NCBI GenBank assembly: GCA_963811895.1
Contig: CAWETE010000005.1
Location: 1-64,000, forward strand
Reading direction: 5' to 3'
Source: DASSUW01 sp963811895
GTDB lineage: Bacteria; Actinomycetota; Thermoleophilia; Solirubrobacterales; Solirubrobacteraceae
DNA length: 64,000 bases
Every line of letters starts with the position of its first letter. The stretch's first letter is position 1. A program made the position numbers and the translations under genes. Shown piece after piece: positions 1 to 8,165 of the stretch. The notes below the pieces were generated by a model. It had not been told where the DNA came from, did no database searches, and saw nothing but the letters and a program-made list of their open reading frames with translations.

Positions 1-638
1 CGATGGGCCTCGATAGCCTCGCGACGGCCCATGCGGACCTCGATCACGGCGCCGAGGCGGCGCGGGCGGCGGCCACCGCCGAAGCGCACGCGGCCGCCCT
101 GGGGCTCCCGATGGCCACCGCCTGGGCCCAGCGCGCCGCGGCGGCAGTCGCGCTTCACGCCGGCGAGCCCGCCGCAGCCGCCAAGCGCGCCCTGGCGTCC
201 GCGGCCGCCGCGGAGCAGGTCGGCGCGGTGATCGAGGCCGCGCTGTCGAGGACGCTCGCCGGGCGAGCGCTCGCCGCGGCCGGGGAGCAGGACCGAGCGG
301 CAGCCGAGATCGAGCGCGCGGCGGCGACCTTCGAGGCCTGCGGCGCGCTCGCCCACCGAGATGCCGCCGAGCAGGAGCTGCGCCGGCTCGGACGAACCGT
401 CCACCGGCGCACGTCCAAGGGCAGCGCCGACGGCGTGGGCGTCGAGATGCTCACCCAACGCGAGCGTCAAGTCGCCGCCCTGGTCGTCGACCGCAAGACG
501 AATCCCGAGATCGCTGCCGAGCTCTTCCTCAGCCTCAAGACGGTCGAGACGCACCTGCGCAACATCTTCCGCAAGCTCGACGTCTCCTCGCGGGTCGAGC
601 TCGCGCGAACCGTGGAGCGAGCCCGCCGCGCGGCGTGA
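1..638 (+). CDS. LuxR-family transcriptional regulator, C-terminal part (runs off the left edge)
   Basis: The open frame enters from the left edge and stops at TGA 636-638, so only about the last 211 residues are seen. The first 130 residues are Ala-rich helical repeats of the TPR kind found before the output domain of large ATPase-type LuxR regulators. The last 60 residues are a GerE/LuxR helix-turn-helix: LTQRERQVAALV, then NPEIAAELFLS, then KTVETHLRNIFRKLDVSSR. It is expected to bind DNA and to have an ATPase or SARP-like head upstream, outside the window. The same architecture is complete at 40.5-43.3 kb and 49.2-52.0 kb. Confidence 0.85.
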   Translation, partial: MGLDSLATAHADLDHGAEAARAAATAEAHAAALGLPMATAWAQRAAAAVALHAGEPAAAAKRALASAAAAEQVGAVIEAALSRTLAGRALAAAGEQDRAAAEIERAAATFEACGALAHRDAAEQELRRLGRTVHRRTSKGSADGVGVEMLTQRERQVAALVVDRKTNPEIAAELFLSLKTVETHLRNIFRKLDVSSRVELARTVERARRAA

Positions 639-733
639 GCGTCAGCGAGTGCGGTCGTCGGCGGGCGTCCGGCGACGGAGCCGATCCGATCAGCGCGCCG
701 AGTGTGCGTCCGCCCCTGTGATGAGCGCGGCGC

Positions 734-2086
734 TTACAGAACCGGCGAGGGGCGGTCCAGCGCCCTCACTTGATCCACCTGCCGCGCGACGTAGTCGGGA
801 TCGCCGATGTCGCGACGCCACTCGAGGCTCGGCGCTCCGCCGAATCCCGCGTCGATCGCTCGATCGACGCGGGCGTGGGCCTGCGCGAGCGAGTCCGCCG
901 TAGTGCTGATGGCGAGCACGCGCGACGAGCCCGTCGAGCGGAACCGGCCATCCGCGATCTGCTCGCACGCGCCGAAGTTGACCCGGCAGCCGGTCTCCTC
1001 GACGGCCGGTACGTCGAAGTCGAACTCGCGCTGGGGCCCGGGGGACGGGTACTCGGGCGCCACGAGGTAGGTGACGTTCGAGGTCGCGTCCTGGAATCGG
1101 ACCGGCTCCTCGGCCAGCCGCTCGTCGGCGATCGCGTCCATCAGATCCAGGGCGCTGCTCTCCAGGAGAGCCAGGATGTTCATCGCCTCCGGGTCGCCGA
1201 ACCGGGCGTTGAACTCGATGACCTTCAGCCCGCCCGCCGTCACGAAGAAACCGGTGTTCAGCACGCCCGAGAACGACCGGCCGAGAGCGCGCCACTTCAG
1301 CGCGATCTCCTGGATGAACTCGCACGCGGCGCGATACAGGTCCTGGCTGAGGAACGGCAGGCTCCCGGGCCCGTCCGTGTAGCAGCCCATTCCGCCGGTC
1401 CCGTCACCGCGGTCCCCGTCGTAGCGGTACGGGTAGTCGAACGTGGCGGGGGGGAACACGCAGCTGCTGCCGTCCATCAGCGCCTGGATCGTGAACTCGA
1501 TCGCGTCTATCCGCTCCTCGAGGATCACGGCGCGCGGCTGAGGGCCGTGGTCGAGCAGCGACAGCGCGTAGTCGGCCGCCTCCTCGTGGCTCGCCAGATG
1601 AGGGCCCATGACCTTCACGCCCTTTCCACCGGTGAGCCCGGCGGGCTTGACCACGAGCGGTCGGTCGCCCAGCTGCTTGAGGGCGCTGCGCACCTCCTCC
1701 GGCGACCGCGCGATGACATGGTCCGGGTTGAACTCCGGCGCGGTGTCCTCGACGAGCTGCCGCGCCGCCGCCTTGTCCCATTCGATCTGCGCGCCGCTGC
1801 GGTCCGGCCCGACCGTGCGGATCCCCGCCGCGCGCAGCGCGTCGACGACACCGGCGGCGAGCGGATCGTCAGCGCTCACGACGGCGAGGTCGACCTCCGA
1901 TTCGACCGCGAATCGAGCGATGCGCGCGCCGTCGCGCACATCGCCGACCGCGAGCCGACCGCCGCTCAGCGCCTCGAGCCCGGGGTTCCTGTGGGCCGCG
2001 AAGGCGCACACCTCAGCAGCTTCGGCCAGCCTCCGGGCGAGCGCGTGCTCGCGGCCTCCGCTTCCAACCACCAGCACCCGTCTCAC
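734..2086 (-). CDS. purD: Phosphoribosylamine--glycine ligase (PurD)
   Basis: Catalyses ATP-dependent joining of phosphoribosylamine and glycine in de novo purine synthesis (cytosol). The N-terminal motif GSGGREHALA lies about seven residues after the chosen GTG start. ATP-grasp segments VVKPAGLTGGKGV and EFNARFGDPE (metal ligands) follow. Length is 450 residues, slightly above the usual 420-430. The frame stays open 20 codons further upstream, but that stretch is low-complexity and the GTG start places the Rossmann motif at the N-terminus. The substrate loop reads GDGTGGMGCYTD rather than the common PNTGGMGAYS, so this may be a divergent PurD-like subfamily. No other purine genes are nearby. 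Confidence 0.9.
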   Translation of the reverse strand: MRRVLVVGSGGREHALARRLAEAAEVCAFAAHRNPGLEALSGGRLAVGDVRDGARIARFAVESEVDLAVVSADDPLAAGVVDALRAAGIRTVGPDRSGAQIEWDKAAARQLVEDTAPEFNPDHVIARSPEEVRSALKQLGDRPLVVKPAGLTGGKGVKVMGPHLASHEEAADYALSLLDHGPQPRAVILEERIDAIEFTIQALMDGSSCVFPPATFDYPYRYDGDRGDGTGGMGCYTDGPGSLPFLSQDLYRAACEFIQEIALKWRALGRSFSGVLNTGFFVTAGGLKVIEFNARFGDPEAMNILALLESSALDLMDAIADERLAEEPVRFQDATSNVTYLVAPEYPSPGPQREFDFDVPAVEETGCRVNFGACEQIADGRFRSTGSSRVLAISTTADSLAQAHARVDRAIDAGFGGAPSLEWRRDIGDPDYVARQVDQVRALDRPSPVL

Positions 2087-2225
2087 CGCGGCGATGCTAC
2101 CAGCGCCCCCGGCGTCGCCCGGGCTCGCTCGGCGGCCCTGCGTCAAGCGGTCGGCGCCGCCGCGTCGTCGCCGACTGATTTCACATCGCCTTCACAAATG
2201 GGCCGCATGCCAGACTGCCCGGCCG

Positions 2226-3749
2226 ATGTCATCTGGCGCGCTTGAACTCGCGGTGCCTGACGAGCTCGACGGCCGAGCGATCCTCGCCGTGTTGGCGGAG
2301 CATCTGACGCTCGACGTCGACCGCGCGACGACGTCCGATCGCGTGCTGCTCGACACCTTCGACGCCCGGCTCCGCGAGGCCGGGCTGCACGCGGAGTGGC
2401 CCGCCGGACGCGCGTCGCGCCGCCGGTTGACGCTGCGCGAGTCCGGGATGCCTCCGCGGTCTACGGACGTCGACGCCGGTCCCGCGGTCGCCCTCTCGGC
2501 CGTTCCGCCGGGACCGCTGCGGGATCGGCTGGCGCCCGTGATCGAGGAGCGTGCCCTGGTGCCGGTCGCCCGCGTGCGCAGCCGCGTGCTGCGGGCGGCG
2601 GTCCTGAACGGCGACGACAAGACCGTCGTGCGGCTCGCGGTCGAGCATCCCGTCGTCGAAGGCCACGAGCTGACCGGCCGCCTGCTGGTGGAGCCCGTGC
2701 GCGGCTATGAGCGCGACTTCGATCGCGTGGTCGCCCGGTTGCGCGACGGCCTCGGCCTCGCGCCCGCCGACGTGTCGCTGTTCGACGCGGCCGTCACCGC
2801 CGCGGGCGGGCGGCCGGAGGGCGTGCAGTCCAAGCCCGTGTTCGAGCTGGCGCGCGGCACGCGCGCGGACGTGGCGGCCGGGGTCGTGCTGATGCCTCTG
2901 GCGGACATCGCCGAGGCGAACGTCCAGGGCGTGCTAGACGACGTCGACACGGAGTTCCTGCACGATCTGCGGGTCTCGGTCCGCCGCGCGCGCTCGGTGC
3001 TGCGCGAGCTGCGGGACGTGCACCCGCCGGCGCCGCGCGCGCGGCTGCGGACGGAGCTCAAGTGGGTGCAGACGGTCACCGGGCCGCTGCGCGACCTCGA
3101 CGTGCAGCTGCTCGAGTGGGACGAGGTGGCCGGCGAGCGCGCCGACGAGCTGGCGCCGCTGCGAGCGCTGCTCGAGCAGCGCCGGGCCCGCGAGCTGGTG
3201 CGGGTGCGCCGTGCGCTGCGCAGCCGCCGCTTCGCCGCCGCGCTGGAGGCGTGGCGCGCACTGGCCGCGGCGCCTCCGTCCGAGGAGCCGCGCGCCGCGC
3301 TCCCGATCGAGGTCGTGGCGGCCCACCGGATCCGCAGGGTGTACAAGCGGATGGTGGACGACGGCGGCCGGATCGACGACACGAGCCCGGACGAGGACCT
3401 GCACGAGCTGCGCAAGCGCGGCAAGGAGCTGCGGTACCTGCTCGAGCTGTTCGGCTCGCTGTTCCCGAGCGATGTGGTCAAGGCGCTCGTGCGCGTGCTC
3501 AAGGACCTCCAGGACATGCTCGGGCGCTTCCAAGATCGCAGCGTGCAGACGGAGATGCTCCGTGAGAACGCGGACGAGCTCGCGGCGCTCAGCGGCGGCC
3601 CCGGCGCCGTGCTCGCCGCCGGGCTGGTCATCTCCGCGCTGGAGGCCGACCAGCACGACGCGCGTGCGCACTTCGCCGAGCGCTTCGAGGCCTTCTCGTC
3701 ACGCAAGCAGCGCAAGCTCGTGCGCGACACGTTCGCGAGGGTCCGCTGA
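2226..3749 (+). CDS. CYTH/CHAD domain protein
   Basis: A 507-residue protein. The first about 200 residues resemble a divergent CYTH (triphosphate tunnel) domain. From about residue 220 there is a CHAD domain with its His- and Arg-rich helices: FLHDLRVSVRRARS near residue 245 and DLHELRKRGKELRYLLELF near residue 390. CHAD domains are known to bind inorganic polyphosphate and target proteins to polyphosphate granules. The ATG at 2226 is chosen because the frame upstream is antisense to purD. The stop overlaps the start of the downstream ParA-like gene, so the two are probably co-translated. Conserved basic residues in CHAD look intact; CYTH catalytic acidic residues are not obvious, so a binding role is more likely than an enzymatic one. 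Confidence 0.85.
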   Translation: MSSGALELAVPDELDGRAILAVLAEHLTLDVDRATTSDRVLLDTFDARLREAGLHAEWPAGRASRRRLTLRESGMPPRSTDVDAGPAVALSAVPPGPLRDRLAPVIEERALVPVARVRSRVLRAAVLNGDDKTVVRLAVEHPVVEGHELTGRLLVEPVRGYERDFDRVVARLRDGLGLAPADVSLFDAAVTAAGGRPEGVQSKPVFELARGTRADVAAGVVLMPLADIAEANVQGVLDDVDTEFLHDLRVSVRRARSVLRELRDVHPPAPRARLRTELKWVQTVTGPLRDLDVQLLEWDEVAGERADELAPLRALLEQRRARELVRVRRALRSRRFAAALEAWRALAAAPPSEEPRAALPIEVVAAHRIRRVYKRMVDDGGRIDDTSPDEDLHELRKRGKELRYLLELFGSLFPSDVVKALVRVLKDLQDMLGRFQDRSVQTEMLRENADELAALSGGPGAVLAAGLVISALEADQHDARAHFAERFEAFSSRKQRKLVRDTFARVR

Positions 3750-4489
3750 AGGTCCTCGCCACATACTCGATCAAGGGCGGGGTCGGCAAGACGTCCGCCG
3801 CCGTCAACCTCGCGGCGCTGGCCGCCCGGGAGGGCCGCAGGACGCTCATCTGGGACCTCGACCCGCAGGGCGCTGCTTCGTTCCTGTTCCGCATCCGGCC
3901 CAAGGTGAAGGGCGGTGGGAGCAAGCTGGTACGCGGTCGCCGCGATCCGCTGAGCGTCGTGAAGGGCACGGACATCGAAGGCCTCGACCTGTTGCCCGCC
4001 GACTTCTCCTACCGGCACCTGGACATCACGCTCGACCAGACCAAGAAGCCGCTGAAGGGTGTCGCCCGCGTGCTCGACGCACTCGCCGAGCACTACGACG
4101 TCGCGGTCGTCGACTGCGCGCCGTCGATCTCGCTCGTGTCCGAGAACGTGTTCACGGCCGCCGACCGGTTGCTCGTTCCCCTCGTGCCCTCCACGTTGTC
4201 CGTGCGCACGTTCGAGCAGCTGCAGACGTTCCTCGCGGATGGACCGCAACCGGCGCCGGGCGTGTTGGCGTTCCTGTCGATGGTCGACCGCCGGCGGCGG
4301 CTGCATCGCCAGCTCGCGGCGTCGCTTCCGGAGACGCTTCCCGGAGTCGCTCGCGCCTCGATCCCGGTGGCCAGCGCCGTGGAGCTGATGGGCGTCGCGC
4401 GGGTGCCGCTGGTGGTGAACCATCCGCGCAGCCCGGCCGCACGCGCGTACGCGGAGCTGTGGGCGGAGGTCGTCGCCGGCTTTAGATGA
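3746..4489 (+). CDS. ParA/MinD-family ATPase, apparent CTG start
   Basis: A 247-residue deviant Walker ATPase. The N-terminus reads LKVLATYSIKGGVGKT, with Walker A at residues 10-16, then LIWDLDPQGA (A' motif) and VAVVDCAPSIS (Walker B). No ATG, GTG or TTG occurs in this frame upstream of the P-loop; the first conventional start (GTG 3905) would remove the P-loop. The CTG at 3746-3748 overlaps the CHAD stop as CTGA, so a CTG start with translational coupling is the simplest reading; a base error is the alternative. No ParB or parS-like repeats are nearby, so this is an orphan ParA. By context it may position CHAD-decorated polyphosphate bodies, which is inference only. Confidence 0.8.
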   Translation: MKVLATYSIKGGVGKTSAAVNLAALAAREGRRTLIWDLDPQGAASFLFRIRPKVKGGGSKLVRGRRDPLSVVKGTDIEGLDLLPADFSYRHLDITLDQTKKPLKGVARVLDALAEHYDVAVVDCAPSISLVSENVFTAADRLLVPLVPSTLSVRTFEQLQTFLADGPQPAPGVLAFLSMVDRRRRLHRQLAASLPETLPGVARASIPVASAVELMGVARVPLVVNHPRSPAARAYAELWAEVVAGFR

Positions 4490-4532
4490 CGACCTTCCGC
4501 CCGACCACGGCCCGGACGCTTGCTCGCTCCAG

Positions 4533-5748
4533 CTAGCGCAGTGACCTGAAGGTCGCCCGCATCTCCTCGGAGAAGATCTGCGGCTGCTCCCAGGCGGCGA
4601 AGTGGCCGCCTTCGTGGACCTTGTTGAAGTGGATGAGGTTGGGATACGCCTTCTCCGCCCAGCTCCGCGGCGCCGGATACAGCTCGTCGGGGAAGACGGT
4701 CACGCCGACCGGGATCTCGACCCCCTTGACGTCGAAGAAGGCCAGATGGCTCTCCCAGTACAGGCGAGCCGAGGAGACCGCCGTGTTGGTGAGCCAGTAG
4801 TGCGTGATGTTGTCGAGCACGTCGTCGCGGGACAGGCCGCCGGCTTGCCCGGCGAACGCGCGCGCGATGAGCTGGTAGCTGCGCTCGTCGTGATCGAGCA
4901 TCCAGGCCGCGAGGCCCACCGGCGAGTCCGCGATGCCATAGAGCGTCTGCGGGCGGTTGGCCATCTCGGTGGAGTAGCCCAGCCCGGTCGCGAAGAAGTG
5001 CTCCAGGACGTCGTAGGCCCGGTCCTCATCGGCTGCGAGACCGTCTGGCTTCGGGCCGCCGGTGGCGAGCGCCTTCGAGACGTCGGGCGGAACGGTCGCC
5101 GGCATGTTGGTGTGAATGCCCAGCAACCCCTCGGGCTTCAGCAGGGCCATCTGCTCCGTGACGGCATTGCCCCAGTCTCCGCCCTGCGCGACGAACCTCG
5201 TGTAGCCCAGTCGCTTCATCAGGGTGACCCACGCCCGGGCGATGCGGATCGGGTCCCAGCCGGTCTCGATCGGCTTCCCCGAGAACCCGTGCCCCGGCAA
5301 TGACGGGATCACGAGATGGAAGGCGTCCGCGGCGCTCGCGCCATGCTGCGTGGGATTGGTGAGCGGATCGATGATCTTCAGCTGCTCGATGGTCGAGCCC
5401 GGCCACCCGTGGGTCACGATGAGCGGCAGCGCGTCCGCATGCTCGGAGCGGACGTGGACGAAGTGGATGTCCACCCCGTCGATCTCTGTGATGTAGTGCG
5501 GCAGGGCTGCGAATCGCTCTTCGAACCTGCGCCAGTCGTAGTCCGTCGCCCAATAGCCGAGCGAGGCTCTTGATCGTCTCGAGCTGCACGCCCTGGGAGG
5601 GATCGGTTTCCCGGTCAGGCCACCTCGTCGCGTTGATACGGCTGCGCAGGTCGGTGAGCTCGTCATCCGAGACGTTGATCTCGAACGGCCGGATCTCGGT
5701 CCCGTCCGAGCTGGTGGCCGGCTCTGTGGTGGTGGTCTCTATCGACAT
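4533..5748 (-). CDS. Epoxide hydrolase, N-terminal EHN domain plus alpha/beta hydrolase (frameshifted)
   Basis: The start ATG 5748 has a good ribosome site (AGGAG, about 8 nt upstream). The N-terminal part carries an EHN domain (IRPFEINVSDDELTDLRSRI, then TRWPDRE). Near 5558 one extra base breaks the frame: SLAR should run straight into YWATDYDWR, which is found in the next frame. The rest is intact: HGWPGS oxyanion turn, GGDWGN with the Asp nucleophile, and GGHFAAWEQP with the catalytic His. Total is about 404 residues, normal for the family that hydrolyses epoxides to diols. As written it is interrupted. Preserved coding on both sides suggests a sequence error or a very recent mutation. Confidence 0.85.
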
Positions 5749-5792
5749 CGATTTCTTCTCCTGTACTGAGGGGGTCACGCCGAACGATCGTC

Positions 5793-5824
5793 GTCCCGGC
5801 GGGCCTGGGATGGCCCGCCGGGAC
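5793..5824 (-). terminator. Strong GC hairpin downstream of the collagen-like gene
   Basis: Perfect 13-bp arms (GTCCCGGCGGGCC / GGCCCGCCGGGAC) enclose a 6-nt loop, about 30 nt past the stop of the minus-strand collagen-like gene and before the epoxide hydrolase start. There is no clear U-tract, as is common in high-GC actinobacteria. Confidence 0.7.
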
Positions 5825-5852
5825 GCTTGCGCTCGCGTGAGATCAGAGCTGA

Positions 5853-6801
5853 TCAGTCGTCCGCCGGGATGTCGGCTCGGCTGATCGAGAACGTGGGCAC
5901 CGGCGCACCGTCCTCGTCCTGCTGCCATCCGGCAAGAGGCAGGAGCTGCGCCTTGAGCACAAGGGAGTCAGTCTCCGCCAAGGCGGTCGTGGCCGCGGCG
6001 CCGGTGAGCTGCAGCCCTGTGCCGTCGAACACCTGCGTCGTGGGGCTGATGATCGCGACCCCGTCGCCGCCAACGAGCTGGGCGGCCTCGGCAGCCAGCG
6101 ACTCGGGCACGTCGCAGACGTCCTCGATCCCGATCGGGAGCGCGTCGCCGGTCAGCCCATCCGTCGAGGCGGTGATGGTGGTCGTGATCGCGTAGAACGC
6201 GTCGCTGAAGGTCAGCGGCGGGTCGTCGTCCTGCGCAACCCGCGCGAGCGCGGCGTCCTCCGGCGGGGCTGCGCAGACCAGCGGGCCGGCGGGAACGCCG
6301 GGAGTGCCGGGAACGCCCGGAACGCCGGGACCGCTCGGGGCCGGGAGTGCCGGGAGCGCCGGGAGTGCCGGGAGCGCCGGGAGCGCCGGGAGTGCCGGGA
6401 GCGCCGGGAGCGCCGGGAGCGCCGGGCTTCACGATCGTCACGATCTCGCAGCCCTGCACGATGACCTGATCGGCCGGGTCGACCCGACAGATGTCCTTGC
6501 CGGGTCCGCCGTTGACGACACGGTCCGCCCGGCCGTCGACGGCGTTCAGGCGGTCAGCGCCGCGCCCTCCCAGGAGTCGATCCTTGCCACCGCCGCCCTT
6601 GATCCAGTCCTTGCCGCCGAACGACTTGATCACGTCGGTCTTTGCGGTGCCAACGATCCTGTCGGCTCCCTTGGTGCCGACCAACCGCTTCGCCTGCGCG
6701 GGCCCCGCCGAGGCGAGCATCAACGCGGCAAGGGTGGCGACCACGACGAATGCGATGTGTCGCTTCCCTAGACGTACGAACTGTCGGTTCTGGAACTCCA
6801 T
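5853..6801 (-). CDS. Secreted protein with RTX-like segment and collagen-like repeat (frameshifted)
   Basis: The chosen ATG 6801 is preceded by CGGAGGACATC. A basic N-terminus and hydrophobic segment ending ASAGPAQA give a signal peptide. Next is a Gly/Asp-rich stretch (GGKDWIKGGGGKDRLLGG, then GADRLN) resembling single calcium-binding RTX-type nonapeptides. A short Cys-containing segment is followed by about 12 Gly-X-Y triplets (GAPGAPGTPG and so on; 6300-6425). In the repeat near 6335 one extra base shifts the frame. The other frame continues the repeat (GVPGVPGTPG) and then a roughly 145-residue C-terminal domain ending SRADIPADD. The role is unknown; a surface-displayed collagen-like protein is the best description. 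Confidence 0.65.
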
Positions 6802-6979
6802 GATGTCCTCCGTTTCGTGGCGAACTGGCGTCCGCCATTGGTCAGTGTCGATTCGAGCCCGGCTCATGCCGAGATGGTCCCGGCGTCCGCCCGGTGGCTC
6901 GACCGCGCTGGCTAGCGTCCTACGGTCGGGCGACCCGACGCCCGGGGTATGGCCAACCGGACAAGCGTCACGGGCTTGG
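6802..6979. other. Intergenic gap between two minus-strand genes
   Basis: About 180 nt lie between the small coiled-coil gene and the collagen-like gene, and should hold the promoter of the latter. I see no strong hairpin and no recognisable operator. Confidence 0.4.
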
Positions 6980-7372
6980 TCAGCCGTCGATGAACTCTTC
7001 GCCTGCGTCTTCGTTGCACTCGATGCTCGGCGGCTCCTCGCCCGGGAAGGCGAGGAAGTCGTATTGCGGTGTGCCGAACCCGCGCATGTCGATCGCCAGC
7101 GCCGGCCGGCGCTTCGCTCCGCCGCTTCCGAAGAGGAACCCGGTGTCGCCGCCCCAGGCGCCGAACTGGGTCACGCCGACCGTGTACGCGCACTGGTCGA
7201 AGAGCTCGAACTCCTCGACCGGCTCGCCCAGGTCCTCGATGTCCTCGGTGAGCGACTCCACCTCCTGCTGGAGGTCGTCGACCCGGTCGCTCAGGCTCGA
7301 GTCGGCCAGCGCCGCCGGTGCGCAGGCGGCCATCGCCGCCCACGCGCAGATGATGAGGATCAGGGCTCGCAT
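6980..7372 (-). CDS. Small secreted coiled-coil protein with Cys-bounded domain (paralogue of the preceding gene)
   Basis: A 130-residue protein. The ATG at 7372 lies 1 nt past the stop of the upstream gene; a TTG three codons earlier is possible. A signal peptide ends near AALADS. A heptad-like coiled coil (LSDRVDDLQQEVESLTEDIEDL) follows, then a roughly 75-residue domain from FDQCAYTVGV to PSIECNEDAGEE. That domain matches both domains of the neighbouring 263-residue protein in pattern: Cys near the start, a GYxF-like strand, an LAID strand, YDFLAF, and a final EC. No known family is recognised. Last gene of a three-gene operon. Confidence 0.75.
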   Translation of the reverse strand: MRALILIICAWAAMAACAPAALADSSLSDRVDDLQQEVESLTEDIEDLGEPVEEFELFDQCAYTVGVTQFGAWGGDTGFLFGSGGAKRRPALAIDMRGFGTPQYDFLAFPGEEPPSIECNEDAGEEFIDG

Positions 7373-7373
7373 G

Positions 7374-8165
7374 TCAGTCAACCGCCTCTCCGGGTTCGTC
7401 CTGGCATTCGCGCCCCGGCCGGTCGCCGCCGACGAGCGCGAGGAACATGTAGTCGGGGTCGTCCCAGTCGCTGCGGTCGATGTGCAGCGCCGTTCGGTAG
7501 CCCGCGGGGCCTCCGAGCTGCCCGAACTGGTAGCCGAACTGCTGGTCGGGATCGCCGAGCTCGGTCACGGGGACCCACGAGACGCAGGACTCCCACTCGT
7601 CGAAGCGCTCGGAGATGGTCTCCAGCCGCTGGGATCTCGCGCTCAGCTGCCGCGCCTTGCGCTCGAGGATCCTCAGCTCCTGCTTCGGGCTGGGCCGCCG
7701 GCGCACGGACGCGGGCTCGGCGGTGCCGCCCGGCTGGGGACTGTCCGACCGGCAGCCGTTGCCGCGGAAGTGCATGAACAGGTAGTCCTCCCTACCGGCC
7801 TTGCGGCGCCGGTCGACGGCGAGCCCATCCATGAAGCCCACGCCGGTTCCGTCGCGGTCGTCGTAGAGGTAGCCGGACTGCCGGTCGCGGTCGCCCTGCT
7901 CGTTGACGGGCACGTACCTGATGCACGTGATCCAGTCCTCGGCGTTCTCGGCCGACTGCTCCATGCGCTCCACCTGCCACTCGAGCCGGGAGACCTCGCG
8001 GCGCACCGCGCGCAGGTTGGGGCCGAGCGCGTTCGTGCGCGGCCACGGCGAGTCCTCGCCGGCCGCGACTGCGCCGGGCTGCCGCGCCTCTGAGACGGCC
8101 GAGCCGGCGAGGGCGAATACCACCACGACGGCGCACACGACGGCGAAGGTCAGACGCAGCGTCAC
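7374..8165 (-). CDS. Secreted protein with two copies of an unnamed coiled-coil/Cys domain
   Basis: A 263-residue protein whose GTG start overlaps the beta-helix gene stop (GTGA). A signal peptide (hydrophobic core VVVVFALAGS) is followed by two repeats. Each is a short coiled coil (LRAVRREVSRLEWQVERM; ELRILERKARQLSARSQRL) and then a globular unit. The units start WITCIRYVPVNEQGDRDRQSGY and WESCVSWVPVTELGDPDQQFGY. Both contain a strand with (A/H)xxID/VDR, then (E/P)DYxFxx, and end in a Cys-containing tail. With the next gene there are three copies of this unit. I do not recognise the family. The even Cys spacing and export suggest disulfide-stabilised extracellular domains. Confidence 0.75.
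   Translation of the reverse strand: MTLRLTFAVVCAVVVVFALAGSAVSEARQPGAVAAGEDSPWPRTNALGPNLRAVRREVSRLEWQVERMEQSAENAEDWITCIRYVPVNEQGDRDRQSGYLYDDRDGTGVGFMDGLAVDRRRKAGREDYLFMHFRGNGCRSDSPQPGGTAEPASVRRRPSPKQELRILERKARQLSARSQRLETISERFDEWESCVSWVPVTELGDPDQQFGYQFGQLGGPAGYRTALHIDRSDWDDPDYMFLALVGGDRPGRECQDEPGEAVD

Noticed and set aside
3746..4489. Plasmid or chromosome partition locus
   Set aside because: No ParB, no parS-like repeats and no replication gene; the partner is a CHAD protein.
6300..6425. Regular short repeats resembling a CRISPR or satellite
   Set aside because: The unit is a 9-nt codon repeat for Gly-Ala/Thr-Pro in frame with a signal-peptide protein; there are no spacers. No CRISPR array or cas gene is in the window.
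6480..6660. RTX toxin
   Set aside because: Only a few imperfect Gly/Asp-rich units and no large toxin domain or type I secretion genes.
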